Assembly: GCF_026262505.1 (NCBI RefSeq)
Contig: NC_067205.1
Coordinates: 13,082,001 to 13,146,000, forward strand
Length of the DNA stretch: 64,000 nt
DNA from: Trichomonas vaginalis G3
Lineage: Eukaryota > Parabasalia > Trichomonadida > Trichomonadidae
Reading direction: 5' to 3'
Positions 1-10,198 of the stretch are shown here, piece by piece. Within the stretch, counting starts at the first letter, position 1. The number at the start of each line of letters is the position of its first letter. A program made the translations under genes and the position numbers. The notes below the pieces were generated by a model, which was not told the DNA's origin, did no database searches, and saw nothing but the letters and a program-made list of their open reading frames with translations.

Positions 1-724
1 GATATAAACGGACAAATTCAGCAATTTTAACTTCTTGTAAATGCTTCTGCAAGTTCTTTGGAAACAAGTGAATGAACTGGTCAATAGCTTGCAACGCTAT
101 GAGATTGGCAGTAACGGGTAAATATGAAGCAAACATGTCAACAAGTACGCCAGGGTCTTTGATTTCGTTTTCAAGAGGCTGAATGGCATCCATGACAGCT
201 TGAAACATCTCGTTATAATCTCGATTGTCTTCTGAACCCCACTGTTCATTTAACTTATCTAACAATTCTAACCTTTTCTTTGCGTATTTTCTACGAACTT
301 TCTCTGAAAGAGGAGTGTCGCTATCTTGTGTGTCTTGAATTTGAGACTTAAATTGTTTGCTAAAGGCGAGATATCGTGTTTGTGACCTAGTGGTCATTGC
401 AGAATGTGTTTCTGTATGTTCGATTGGATGTGTTTCTGTATTTTCGGGTGGTTGTGTTTCTGTATGTTCGATTGGAGTCTGATTGGTATGAACTTCTTCT
501 GAAAATGCTTCTGTTCCGATAGTTGTTGTTGCCTGACCTGTTGGCTGAGCTGTTTCTTTGTGCAAATGCATATTGTCCAACAATTTGTCTTGAATTGTAT
601 GAGGAAGTTGCTTTGGTATTATAGGAGGTCGTAAGGGTTTTGAGAATGGTGAGACATAAGTTGTAGGAACTTTAACTGCAGAGGTAGTCGAAGAATTGTT
701 TGCGACACTTGTTCTTCCTTCCAT
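1..724 (-). CDS. Hypothetical Maverick protein, C-terminus off the window
   Basis: This is an open frame of about 241 codons running off the left edge. The start is the ATG at 724, the first in frame, just downstream of an AT-rich spacer. The N-terminal third is rich in Ser, Thr and Pro. Around residues 80-110 the motif IEHTETQPPENTETHP repeats a HTET unit. The rest is Lys, Glu and Gln rich and predicted helical. It is divergent from the gene at 1230 and shares a spacer that holds a long inverted repeat. I do not recognise a family. Its position among structural genes suggests, without proof, a structural or accessory Maverick protein. Confidence 0.6.
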   Translation of the reverse strand, partial: MEGRTSVANNSSTTSAVKVPTTYVSPFSKPLRPPIIPKQLPHTIQDKLLDNMHLHKETAQPTGQATTTIGTEAFSEEVHTNQTPIEHTETQPPENTETHPIEHTETHSAMTTRSQTRYLAFSKQFKSQIQDTQDSDTPLSEKVRRKYAKKRLELLDKLNEQWGSEDNRDYNEMFQAVMDAIQPLENEIKDPGVLVDMFASYLPVTANLIALQAIDQFIHLFPKNLQKHLQEVKIAEFVRLY

Positions 725-829
725 TATGAAAAATGAACTGTTTTTTTTCGGACTACTCATAGAAAAGTTTGAAATAAACCGTTTTTGTCAACGGTAACCC
801 CCTCTATTTTTTATTTTATTGAAAAGTCT

Positions 830-944
830 CCGTTGGAAAAACGGTTTATCTCAAATATTGAATGAACTATAAAAAGTATATATAGAAAACAAAAAACGTT
901 TATAGTTCATTCAATATTTGAGATAAACCGTTTTTGTCCAACGG
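830..944. repeat. Long inverted repeat in a divergent spacer
   Basis: Bases 830-873 pair with 899-944, about 44 nt per arm with one 2-nt gap, around a central AT-rich loop containing TATATATAG. Each arm holds an AACGGTTTATC box and TCAATATT. The pair lies between two divergent genes (724 minus, 1230 plus). AACGG-type boxes resemble the Myb-recognised core promoter motif described in T. vaginalis, so a back-to-back promoter is a reasonable reading. Confidence 0.7.
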
Positions 945-1229
945 TAAAACTTTTTACACAACGGTTTTTGAGAGTCGTCGCCGTTGACTTTTTTGTAGAG
1001 CACTCAAAATAGTATAACTTTGTCCGGACAAGTAAGGATCTATCGTCGCTATAGGAAAAGTTACAGGCGTTCCAAGGAAGTATACTTTGAGAAGCCTTTT
1101 TCCCCTTATAGAATGAGATAGGACGGTTATTTTACAAAACTGACAACACTTTGACCGAGTAGTTTTTTGAGCTGAACAAAAAGTGTCATATAAACATCTG
1201 TCAAAAACCGTTTTTTAACTTCACTTAAA

Positions 1230-1814
1230 ATGCCACGTAAGCTACGTAAGAATATACGTAAGAGGAAGGGAGCATTGAAACATCCAATAGTAAAACTGAC
1301 ACCACAACAACAGTTGCAACAACAAATGATGAATGACCCCACTATGTTGCAACAAATGTCAAGCAACCCTATGCTTTTAAACCGAGTTATTGGTGCACAG
1401 AGTGGAGGTTTAAGAGCGGCACTTTTAGCGAAAATGGCAGGCTATGGTGGAGCTGCAGACGGAACAGCTTATAACCCTCAAAGTCAAATGAATTTGAGTT
1501 CACTCAAAAATCAAATAACAGATGTCAAAAAGTCAAACATAGACATACAGAAACAAATAAGTGAAAACGAAAAGAAACTAGAATATGACAGACACACAAA
1601 GAAACTCAATGAGTTAAACGTAGAGAAAAAGAAGAAAGAAGAACAACTGAAAGAACTAAGTACAGAGGAATATGCGAAAAAAGTGTCAGAAAAAGCAGCA
1701 GAAGTAGCAAAAATGGAACAAGATGTTATAAATTTGAAAAACCATACTACTCAATATAAAGTACTGAAAGATGAAGAGATAAAAACAAAAAGCCCTGAAG
1801 ACATATATGGATAG
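1230..1814 (+). CDS. Basic/coiled-coil Maverick protein
   Basis: It encodes 194 residues. The N-terminus is very basic (MPRKLRKNIRKRKG), followed by a Gln-rich stretch near residues 28-45 and a Gly/Ala-rich segment near 60-85. From about residue 90 to the end is a long Lys/Glu heptad-like region typical of a coiled coil. The ATG at 1230 follows an initiator-like TTCACTT and an AACCG box, which supports the start. The next frame begins about 50 bases later in the same direction and is also coiled coil, so the two may be functionally linked. A nucleic-acid-binding or scaffold role is possible; no family is recognised. Confidence 0.55.
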   Translation: MPRKLRKNIRKRKGALKHPIVKLTPQQQLQQQMMNDPTMLQQMSSNPMLLNRVIGAQSGGLRAALLAKMAGYGGAADGTAYNPQSQMNLSSLKNQITDVKKSNIDIQKQISENEKKLEYDRHTKKLNELNVEKKKKEEQLKELSTEEYAKKVSEKAAEVAKMEQDVINLKNHTTQYKVLKDEEIKTKSPEDIYG

Positions 1815-1868
1815 CGATGAGTATAAAAAAGAAGTTGAAGCAAATGTAAAGGCAAAAAACTTTTACAG

Positions 1869-4652
1869 TTGCAAAACCAAACCGTACAGTATGAAAACTT
1901 AGCACAAGAAAGTAAAAATAACGACGCAGCCATGCAAAAGGCAATGAAAAGCGCAGAATATATAAAAGCTAATAATGACTGGTTAGATGCCCAAGCCAAC
2001 GCTAAAGCAGCCCAACTTATAGGGTCAATAAGGACAAAAATACAAGCGGATGAAGACAGTTCAAATGAAGCTTTAATGAATGCTGACTTTAAGAATGCCT
2101 TCGAAGCTCTTCATAGTAAGGTGAAACAAGTGAACGATTTCTCATCTGGAAAGAAACTGAAGTCTGAAGGTTTCGACAAAGAGTTAAGAGAAGTAGCACA
2201 AAATATGACGAAAATAACAGATGCAGCAACGAGACAGGCAGTTCAAAGTGCCTATGACGCCGTTAGAGCAACTGTTGTGGAAAGTCAAGAAAAAGAGTTA
2301 CAACAGACCAAAACAGACCTAGTAAATGCTTTCTTAAAAACGAAAAGTCAGGTAGGACATTATGCTGCAGATGGAACATATGTGCCAGCTGGTGGAATTT
2401 ATATACTAGCTAGTGGAACTTATATACCACCAAACCCTCCAAGAGAAGCACCTGCACCAGGACTACCTAAAACATTTACATCGTCACATGGACACAGACA
2501 CAGGCATGCACCAAAACCAACACAACAACCAACAGTTCAAAATCCAGCACAGCAACAACAACCAACACCACAACAACAACCAACAGTTCAAAACCCTGCA
2601 CAGCAACAACAACCAAAACCAACAGTTCAAAACCCTGCACAGCAACAACAACCAAAACCAACAGTTCAAAACCCTGCACAACAACAACCAACAGTTCAAA
2701 ACCCTGCACAACAACAACCACAAACAGAGCAAGGACATAAAAGAAGTAGAGAAAAAGGAAACCAAGAATTCTTAAAAATGCTTAAGGAAAATTATGGTTA
2801 CCCAGATACTCTTGACTTTAGTGACAGATATAAAGAAGCTATTAGAAAGTTCAAGGAAGGAAATACTGACCCGAACCTATTTAGCTTTATGGTTCAGCAT
2901 CAAATCGGATATAATCTCAAACCTGGAAAATACAAGCTCGCTAAGGGATATGATTTAATAGCATATCATCCAAATGACATGGATGAATTTACTCCGAGAT
3001 ATTTGATGTCAGAGATAAATGATAATTCAACTCTCTTCATGAAACGCGTAAAAAATAGAGACGGAACGAAAGAAGAAAGGGTTATGAATGCAGATGACTT
3101 AGAAAGGGAATTTGTTAAAAACGGTCTCGGAATATATGAAATGCCAGCAGATGAGGTACAAGAAACTCCACAGGAAGAAGTTCAGATACAACCAGACATG
3201 GAAGAAATAGTTCAGCAACAACAGCTAGAAGAGCCAGAAGGAAACGAACAAGTCCCTCCTTTGGAAACTAACTTCACAGAACTAGATGAAGATTTGGAAC
3301 AGCCGAAAAATCTTGACCCTCAACAAGTGTATGAGGAGAATATGGAATCTTTCCAAGAGTCTAAGAAAAATTCGGCTGACATAGTAGAAGAATATCGAAA
3401 AATGTTCACCGACATACAAAAGACTCCAACATCAGATGAAAATATTCAGCATAGAATGGAAGTACTGAAAGATAATGTACGCAAATACAATAATCCTTTT
3501 TACTTACGACCATATAACGTTCAATCTTTGGCTGAACTCGGTGAAAATAAAAGGTTAAATTTCAACAAAACATATAGAAATGAAACATTGTTTAAAGTTC
3601 ATTCAGAACCTAACCAATATGGAAACAAACCTACTTTTGTTTCTGCAGACTATGGAACTACAATGAGATGGGGTCATAAAGCTAATCCGGATAGGTGGTT
3701 CATAAACTTACAACCTCAATTCCAAGAAGTTGTAGACGCAATGGAAGTGAATGGTGAACCAGATATAGCTGGTATTTTCAGCGCGGCTTTAATGCCGTTG
3801 AAAGATATGAAAGATGCAGATATTTTGGACCAGTATGAAATGAACATGGCTGAGGGAAATATAACACCTGACGTTCTAGAACATTTATCTCAAAGAACTA
3901 CACAGAACCATAGAGATGGTATATTTGGTGAAGAGTTTAGAAAGAGAGTTAGGGAGAGAGAAGGAAGAGAACCTATTGTACATGACCTTGCAAACGAAAG
4001 TTTACAAAATGTCATAAAAACTTACTTTGCAGACAATGAACCGAGAAGGGATGAATATTTAAGAAAACTCAAATGGACAGTACCAAATGAAATGTTAGTA
4101 TTGAAAAACATGTTCCTTGACAAAATAAAACCAACTACAGAAATAAATGACGCAAGACTGAAACATTGGGTAAAAGCTTTCCCATTCACAAAAGATATTA
4201 TTGGTAACATGGAAAGAAAACCAGAATGGCTACAAAAACATATATTTGGAAACGAGCTTATTCCATATGGACAAGCTATATTTGAAGAGCTTGAACCGGA
4301 AACTCAGGAAAGAGTCATGCAAACAATAAGCGAAGACTCAAATACAAACTATGACAAAATCTTTCTAGGATATAGGTTACCTGAGATGGGCGACCAGAGC
4401 CCAAAGGCAAAAAGGACATGGGAAATTTACAACATACTAGGTGAACATGAGGCAAAGATGCAACAACTTGAAGCAGAGGGCAAGTTACCAAAAGCGACAC
4501 CAAAGAAGAAGAGAAGAGTAGAACAAAGTGAAAGTAGTGAAGAAGTAACTTCATCTAGTGAAAGTAGTGGCAATGAAGGAAAAAGAAGAGTTAAAAACTC
4601 AGTCAGGAAGAAAGTAAAGCTTGGTCCGAGTGGGCTTTATTATGACATATAA
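1869..4652 (+). CDS. Large structural-type Maverick protein with PTVQNPAQQQ repeats
   Basis: This is the longest frame of copy 1, up to 927 codons. The first in-frame ATG is at 1932; upstream codons stay open. In order it has an N-terminal coiled coil (to about residue 165), short GTYxPxGG repeats, a Pro/Gln linker with five or so copies of PTVQNPAQQQ near residues 215-285, an acidic Gln-rich middle, a long globular part (about 480-880), and a Ser/Glu tail ending in a Lys/Arg cluster. It lies immediately 5' of the capsid gene and may be a tegument, core or scaffold protein. I do not recognise a known domain, and I see no adenain-type protease motif in it. Confidence 0.6.
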   Translation: MQNQTVQYENLAQESKNNDAAMQKAMKSAEYIKANNDWLDAQANAKAAQLIGSIRTKIQADEDSSNEALMNADFKNAFEALHSKVKQVNDFSSGKKLKSEGFDKELREVAQNMTKITDAATRQAVQSAYDAVRATVVESQEKELQQTKTDLVNAFLKTKSQVGHYAADGTYVPAGGIYILASGTYIPPNPPREAPAPGLPKTFTSSHGHRHRHAPKPTQQPTVQNPAQQQQPTPQQQPTVQNPAQQQQPKPTVQNPAQQQQPKPTVQNPAQQQPTVQNPAQQQPQTEQGHKRSREKGNQEFLKMLKENYGYPDTLDFSDRYKEAIRKFKEGNTDPNLFSFMVQHQIGYNLKPGKYKLAKGYDLIAYHPNDMDEFTPRYLMSEINDNSTLFMKRVKNRDGTKEERVMNADDLEREFVKNGLGIYEMPADEVQETPQEEVQIQPDMEEIVQQQQLEEPEGNEQVPPLETNFTELDEDLEQPKNLDPQQVYEENMESFQESKKNSADIVEEYRKMFTDIQKTPTSDENIQHRMEVLKDNVRKYNNPFYLRPYNVQSLAELGENKRLNFNKTYRNETLFKVHSEPNQYGNKPTFVSADYGTTMRWGHKANPDRWFINLQPQFQEVVDAMEVNGEPDIAGIFSAALMPLKDMKDADILDQYEMNMAEGNITPDVLEHLSQRTTQNHRDGIFGEEFRKRVREREGREPIVHDLANESLQNVIKTYFADNEPRRDEYLRKLKWTVPNEMLVLKNMFLDKIKPTTEINDARLKHWVKAFPFTKDIIGNMERKPEWLQKHIFGNELIPYGQAIFEELEPETQERVMQTISEDSNTNYDKIFLGYRLPEMGDQSPKAKRTWEIYNILGEHEAKMQQLEAEGKLPKATPKKKRRVEQSESSEEVTSSSESSGNEGKRRVKNSVRKKVKLGPSGLYYDI

Positions 4653-4684
4653 ATCCAACTATTCTATATTTTTACCCATATGAA

Positions 4685-6282
4685 ATGTACGCCGCTCAGA
4701 ATATAACGCCAACAGTTTTGGATGCCATGAACGGAAATGTTTCCGAATGGTATAACGAATGCGACAATGCCATTAGAAGGTCAGAAATAGTTCCTGGAAC
4801 TTACGAATATACAACTGCTGTTTCTTATGGAAACGTAGGTGAGTTTGGAGAAGGTTCTTCAACAACAGTAGATATTGCTTGCGACAGGTTTCATATTATT
4901 TCTATTGACAACTCATTCTTATACGTGGAACAAGACATTGAAATAAAACCTTCTGCCAAGTTGTCTGACAAGAAAGGTTGCAATGGAATTTTCTATGTCG
5001 GATACCAATATGCTCCAGAAGTTTTCATGGGATATAAGATATATTCTAACTCTGACTTAGTTCAAACAGTAACATGGGCAAACTATGAATGGTTCGCTTT
5101 GAGAAACTCAGTACAACCACAAGCTAGAGAACAAACAGACCAGTATGCAAATATTGAGAAAATAAGAAGACTTGACCCTAACGTTCCAGGAGTTTATGTT
5201 AACCTTTCTGGAAACTGCAGCAGCTAACAAAGTAAAACTGAAACTTAGAGTTCCTTTGTCATCTTTCCTCATCTTCAGGTTTTTAAGATACTTGCCAAAC
5301 TGGGCAGGAAAAATTTCTATCGAACTTACTCCAAGCAAAAATAACTTAGTCATTGCACCAACACAAGACCCATTCACTATTACAGACGTAAAGGGAACAA
5401 AAACGTCATTCGCCGATTTTGCAAAGACAAAGTTGACTTAGACTTTGGTTTCTCAAACTTCAACAATGAAGTAAACTATTATTTCAATGCTGCTGGAACT
5501 GCTTGGGACCCAGTTAAGTTCACATGCGAAAATTTGAATGCAAGAGAATAGAAAGCAGACTTGCAGTCTATATGTTGGACCCAGATATTTCAAATGCTTT
5601 AGCTGCCAAATATATTGCAGTTCCACTTATGTTCCCTATACACCAAATATCTGTCAAAGACTTTGCAGGTGAAGTTGGAAACCAAAGTGCTGACCCAGGT
5701 GCAAGAACAGATATTGCTTTAACAACTGCAATGAAACATGCAGATACTATGTTTGTACTGTTCAGACGAACTATAAATGACTATTCTTGTTTCTACAACC
5801 CTGGTATTAAATATCATATAAACATAGATGGCAAATATTATCCAAGAGAAGAATATTCTACAGTTGAGGATATGAGGTCATACAACTTGACATTAGATGC
5901 TATGAACTTTAACAACAACTTCACAACAACCATTAACCCTGAAATGCAAAGTTCTATTATGCCATATGTGAAAGTATGGACTCATACAGGAGGTCAAAAA
6001 ACTCAATATACAAATGGAGACCGTTCAAACTTTTGGCTTGGCATTCCATTTGCTGACTCAGAAGACTTTATGGGTGGTATTTCAACTGTTGGTACTGTAC
6101 AAATACAATATACTGGTGACAGAGACGGTCCAGATGAATTGAGAGCAAAGAAGTTTACAAAACCAATAGCACTTTTCACGGAAGATGCTCTTTTGAAGAT
6201 TCGTTCGATGAAACCTGCTGGGGCTCCTCAGATTGGCATAACGACAGCTTCCATCGAGCAGATTTTGGCAGCAGGTCAGTAA
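4685..6282 (+). pseudogene. Maverick major capsid protein remnant
   Basis: The product resembles the double jelly-roll major capsid protein of Polintons. Diagnostic stretches are FYVGYQYAPEVFMGYKIY followed by an EWFALRNSVQ helix region, and LKLRVPLSSF with an RFLRYLPNWAGKISIEL strand region. The copy 2 gene at 26607-28090 has the equivalent FWIGFDNAFYAVAGYQI and LRIPVRKFLPLEAIRFIP in the same order. In Polintons this protein is thought to form a capsid shell. The gene sits between the large structural gene and the minor capsid genes. It is broken, by about two breaks, and is treated as a fossil. Confidence 0.75.
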
Positions 6283-6603
6283 GTTGTTCTTGAACTGACT
6301 TCTCTCGTCAAATATTGACAGTTTTACGACATTTACTATATTATAAACTTACCTTTAGAAATATCTGTAAGTTTTGAAGTTATATTTTTGTCTGCTTCAA
6401 GAACTTTCACCATTTCAGTTATACCAACTTTCTTTGCTTTATGAAAATATTTGGTTCAGCAAAGACTGCTATTCTATAACATTTTCCATTGTTTGTGTAA
6501 AGAACTATTCTGTCAATGTATTTGTATTGTTTGTGTGTGTAAACTTTGTTTTGCTTCAATTCGAAGAGATATCGAATACGTCCATCTTTTTATTCTAAGT
6601 AAA
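6283..6603. other. Spacer between capsid gene and next gene
   Basis: This is a 320-base AT-rich stretch. I see no gene I can support in it. The open frames it contains are low-complexity Phe/Leu-rich readings of T-rich DNA. The last 50 bases before the ATG at 6604 are T-rich and could hold the promoter of the following gene. Confidence 0.4.
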
Positions 6604-7183
6604 ATGTCATTTCCGAAAAATAGAAGCGTAAGTGTTTCAAAAGGTTTAATGGCGGTGGCAGATGTGAAGTTAAATTCACCAACTCAAACAAACAGTCAAA
6701 GTGTTATTGTCAATGTCAAAGACAGAGATGTTGAAGTGGGGAAACCATACGAAGACGAAGATGGTATAACAATTGTTCCTGTAAAAGAACAACCAACATA
6801 TCCTGAAGTTAGCAGAGACTTAAGTTCTGTTGCAGATATTCGAAACGACTACCAACAACTGAAAGACAAACTTCAAACTCAGGAGAAGATTTGTCAAGCT
6901 TTGTATAATGTTAAACTTGGTCGAACACAACCCTGTAAAAGTGAACTCATATGTCATTGCACCTCATGAAGTTTTGAAAGAACTATTGAAACTTTTGACA
7001 GAGGCAGACGATATAAACATCAAAGAAATAGAACCCGACATTAGTTGCTGTGGTGTTTCATATAATGTCATTGACAAGATATACGTTATGAAAGGAGGTG
7101 AAACGTTGAACTTAAAATATAGTTTCCCAGACGTTATAAAAATATTTGACGACCACAACATTTCATTAAAATTTATTTGCTAA
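6604..7183 (+). pseudogene. Maverick small protein with CCG motif, remnant
   Basis: The N-terminal part (MSFPKNRSVSVSKGL...) is Asp/Val rich and ends in a short coiled coil. The C-terminal part carries IEPDISCCGVSYNV followed by a short beta-rich stretch. The copy 2 gene at 41948-42447 has the matching LDPEIECCGQTPIFMKIGN, so this is a conserved Maverick protein with an invariant Cys-Cys-Gly. Its role is unknown. It sits between the major and putative minor capsid genes in copy 1 and beside the minor capsid genes in copy 2, which suggests a virion role. It looks broken. Confidence 0.55.
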
Positions 7184-7187
7184 GTAA

Positions 7188-7982
7188 ATGGCAGAAGACA
7201 TAATGGTTTATACTATTACGACTAAAAACCCTGAGTCATATAATTCTATAACAACAAACTTACAAAGTCCTCAAGGACGATATTGTAAACTAACCTTAAA
7301 CACAATGACGACTAAAGCCTGTTTTGCTCTTTTGACACCAGAAGACTTTATTGTTGTGAATGGTAAAAAATACTCCTTTGGATACATACTAAATTACCAC
7401 CAACAGGTTTTGTTGACTTATTTAATACTTTAAGTAACGGGTGTAACATGTGCTGCAACTAGAGCAGGTTTCATTATGTTTGGATGTCCGACTGAGTTTA
7501 CTATAAACGATATGAGCTATAATACAAAACTTATTTCTGGTTTTTACTACCAACAGTTTCCTATAACAGGAAAAGGTGTCATACAAGGAATGTCTATTCC
7601 ATTGACATTAAGCACACCAATCTTATATATTGTTTCAAACTTAGGTTCAAAGTGTTATTCGAATGTCGACAGAAACTATTATGACCAAAAGATACTTATG
7701 CGTATAAACAATACTTTCTCTGCTGGTTTGCCTATTGTTCATTCGAATGCAGAATTTTCAACCTTAGTGAACTCAAACACTTTGGCAAGTATAACGTTGA
7801 CATTAGTTGACGCAAACTTTGTTCCTGTAAAACTTTTATGTCCTATGTATTTGTCAATGACGGCAGAAAGTTTCGAATTGGAAGATGCAACTGGTGAAAG
7901 TATTGTATTACAAGAACAACTTCAACAACAAATAGCTCAAGAACAACAAATGCAACAAATGGAACAACAAAGTCAAGAATAA
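7188..7982 (+). pseudogene. Putative Maverick minor capsid protein remnant
   Basis: The sequence is beta-rich with few charges, as in jelly-roll proteins. It aligns by eye with the gene at 40941-41721 of copy 2: TTNLQSPQGRYCKLTLN against QTNLGLQNEALAFRVVD early on, and TLASITLTLVDANFVPVKLL against NLKDMQFRLVDFQGEPVVLK near the end. The tail (about the last 25 residues) is a Gln-rich run. In Polintons the second capsid component is a single jelly-roll penton-type protein; I infer that role from shape and neighbours only. The gene looks broken. Confidence 0.5.
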
Positions 7983-8012
7983 AAAAATAATATTTTTTTT
8001 ATTTTTATAAAA

Positions 8013-9250
8013 ATGTACAGAATAGATGTTTCAGATTTTTATGACTTCCAAGCATTCAGAAATATGTGTCCATTTCGAGACTATAACAAAGCAGTCGAGA
8101 ATTTGAAACGTTTAGTCATTTATGTCGACTCTGCCCCAGAATGTTATGTTATGAAAGAATGGGATGTAGTCTTTAACAAACCAAGAGCGACAATAGTTTC
8201 AGAACAAGAATGTAACAGAAACTTAAAAAATAAAAGTCGTACAAGTTGGCATGAAGATGTTAGATGCTTGGGATATCTTATTGTCAAAGTTAGAAGATTT
8301 TTCAGTTCGAGGTATAAAGTTCTATACACCATCTCCAAACTTCTATTCTATCTTCACTGGATATAAATATGAACAAGTAGAATGGAAAGAAAATATTATA
8401 GAAGCTTGGTTAGACCATGTCAAAGAAATTATATGCAATGGAAACGAAAAGGTTTATGAGTATATCTTATGTTGGTTTGCAAACATCTTACAACATCCAA
8501 GTGCTAAAAATGAAACTGCTCTCATTATAATTGGAAAACAAGGAACAGGTAAGAACACATTCTTTACAGATATTTTGTGCAAACTTTAGAAGGTTATTCG
8601 AACCCGAATATGACAAACTTAGAAAACATCTGTGGTAAATTTAACTCTTCAATGAGAATATGAAACTTATAGTTTGCAATGAACTTCAAAGTATAGATAC
8701 AACAAAAGTTTTAAACTCAGATGCTTTGAAGAGTCTTATAACAGACAAAGTTGGAGTTGTTGAAAGAAAGTATAAAGACCAAAGAGTTTGTGAAAATGTT
8801 GCAAACTTCATTATGGTTTCAAACAATGCTGTTCCGATGAAGTTAGAAAGTTCTGACAGAAGATATGTAGTTGTCAGAACGTCAGATTCTCATATGCAAG
8901 ATACAGAATATTTTGACGACTTAGCAGAAACTTTGACATCTGACTTTTACAACCACTTGTTCTCATATTTCATGACATTAGATATTTCTAAGTTCAATCC
9001 AAGACAAATTCCACATACCGAAGAGAGACAAACATTGTTAGAAGCAAACAAGAGTGTATATGAACTGTTCATATATGAAACTGACTTTGTGTCATTAAAT
9101 GAAAGGTCTTTATATGATGAATATAAACAATATTGTCAAGAGTATGGTTATATGGCAGCGTCTAAACGAACATTCTTGGCAAATGTCAAAAGTCTTTTAG
9201 ACGTACAGAATGGTGTATATACAAAGAAAATTTTTCTGAGTAAATTTTAA
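8013..9250 (+). pseudogene. Superfamily 3 helicase (D5-like) remnant
   Basis: The product has the layout of virus-type D5 primase-helicases. A Walker A motif, GKQGTGKN, is preceded by hydrophobic beta-strand residues (ALIII). Downstream come the Walker B/C region ending FIMVSNNAVP and an SSDRRYVVV arginine-finger segment, then a helical C-terminal domain. Superfamily 3 helicases unwind DNA at virus and plasmid origins. I see no counterpart in copy 2, so the two Mavericks seem to differ in their replication genes. An AT homopolymer spacer with TTTTTATTTTTATAAAA lies before the ATG at 8013. The gene is broken. Confidence 0.75.
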
Positions 9251-9280
9251 AAAAAAATATTTTTTTATCCGATAGAAAAG

Positions 9281-9699
9281 ATGACAAAATTCATCTCAGT
9301 AAACAAGTACATGTCAGGACTTAAAGAAGAACTAGACCCATTCACATATTTGAATGTTTACTTCTACCATTTTGAAAAGTCTTCATTCAGCAAAGTTTGG
9401 AACATCGAACCAGTTAAGTTTGCTATTGTGACTAAAAATGGTGCGAAATTTGAAGACTTAGACATAGAAGGTTTGTTAACAGTCAAAGAAAGTTTTGACA
9501 GAAGGTTTCAAACCTTAAAGAAGGCAAAGCATACAAACTTGTTATACCTTATGAACCAAAGAAGACAGACGACTATGAATATTATGAGTCTAAAGTTGTA
9601 GAAGTTCAAGGTAAATTGGGTAAAAAGATTTTAGAGTCTAAGCCAGTGTTTACTCCTAAAGAGGAAGAGAACATTGACATTGACCCAGAAATGTTCTAA
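9281..9699 (+). pseudogene. Unrecognised Maverick protein downstream of the helicase
   Basis: It starts MTKFISVNKYMSGLKEELD, 30 bases after the helicase gene and behind an AAAATATTTTTTT tract. Beta-rich residues are followed by a Lys/Glu-rich acidic tail ending IDIDPEMF near 9699. The arrangement (small acidic protein just after the helicase and convergent with the next gene) suggests a replication accessory such as a single-strand binding protein, but no motif proves this. It looks broken. Confidence 0.4.
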
Positions 9700-9715
9700 A
9701 AATAAAATTTTATTT

Positions 9716-10162
9716 TTACATGTCAAATTTCTTTTTCTCTGGCTCTGGTTCTTTCTTCTCTTCTTCTACTTTCTTTTCTTTCTTTTCTCTCTTCTTCTTT
9801 TCTGGTGGAGTTATGTCAAATTTCTCCGAACCATATTTATGTAAAAGTTCTTTGTCCTTTAATAGCTCTTCTATTCTGTTTTCTATTTCATCTTCAAGAA
9901 CAGCGCATGTGTCTTCTTTGCATTCTAAGAACTTTTGTTGGACTTCATCTTTCCAATCGGCGTCATCTCTGTCAACAAGTCTGTCATTGACAAATTTTAA
10001 AACTGCTCTGCTTAATGTTTTATGGTTCTTGTCATATTCCCAGAAACAGAACTTTAGAACAAATTCACCTTTCTTGTTTACACTATGTAAGATTTTATGG
10101 TCTACAGATGTTTTGCTGTCAAAAAGCTTATCTCGAATATAGATAGCGAAATCGCTAGACAT
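9716..10162 (-). CDS. Small charged Maverick protein
   Basis: It encodes 148 residues starting MSSDFAIYIRDKL. The first 100 residues look like a compact alpha/beta domain with Cys and Trp (KFCFWEYDK, ADWKDEV). The last 45 are a Lys/Glu run (EKKKREKKEKKVEEEKK) ending KKKFDM. It is convergent with the gene at 9281 and divergent from the ATPase at 10199, with only about 36 bases between the two starts. I do not recognise it. Confidence 0.55.
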   Translation of the reverse strand: MSSDFAIYIRDKLFDSKTSVDHKILHSVNKKGEFVLKFCFWEYDKNHKTLSRAVLKFVNDRLVDRDDADWKDEVQQKFLECKEDTCAVLEDEIENRIEELLKDKELLHKYGSEKFDITPPEKKKREKKEKKVEEEKKEPEPEKKKFDM

Positions 10163-10198
10163 TTTCTAAAAGATAAAAATTTTAATCTTTCTAAAAAT

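Noticed and set aside
2413-2775. Gln/His-rich and Val/Leu-rich frames overlapping the PTVQNPAQQQ repeats
   Set aside because: They are shadow frames of the repeat region of the gene at 1869-4652.
1869-4652. Adenovirus-type protease in the large copy 1 protein
   Set aside because: No ordered His, acidic and Cys residues in a fitting context were seen. The protein is coiled coil, Pro/Gln linker and an unknown domain.
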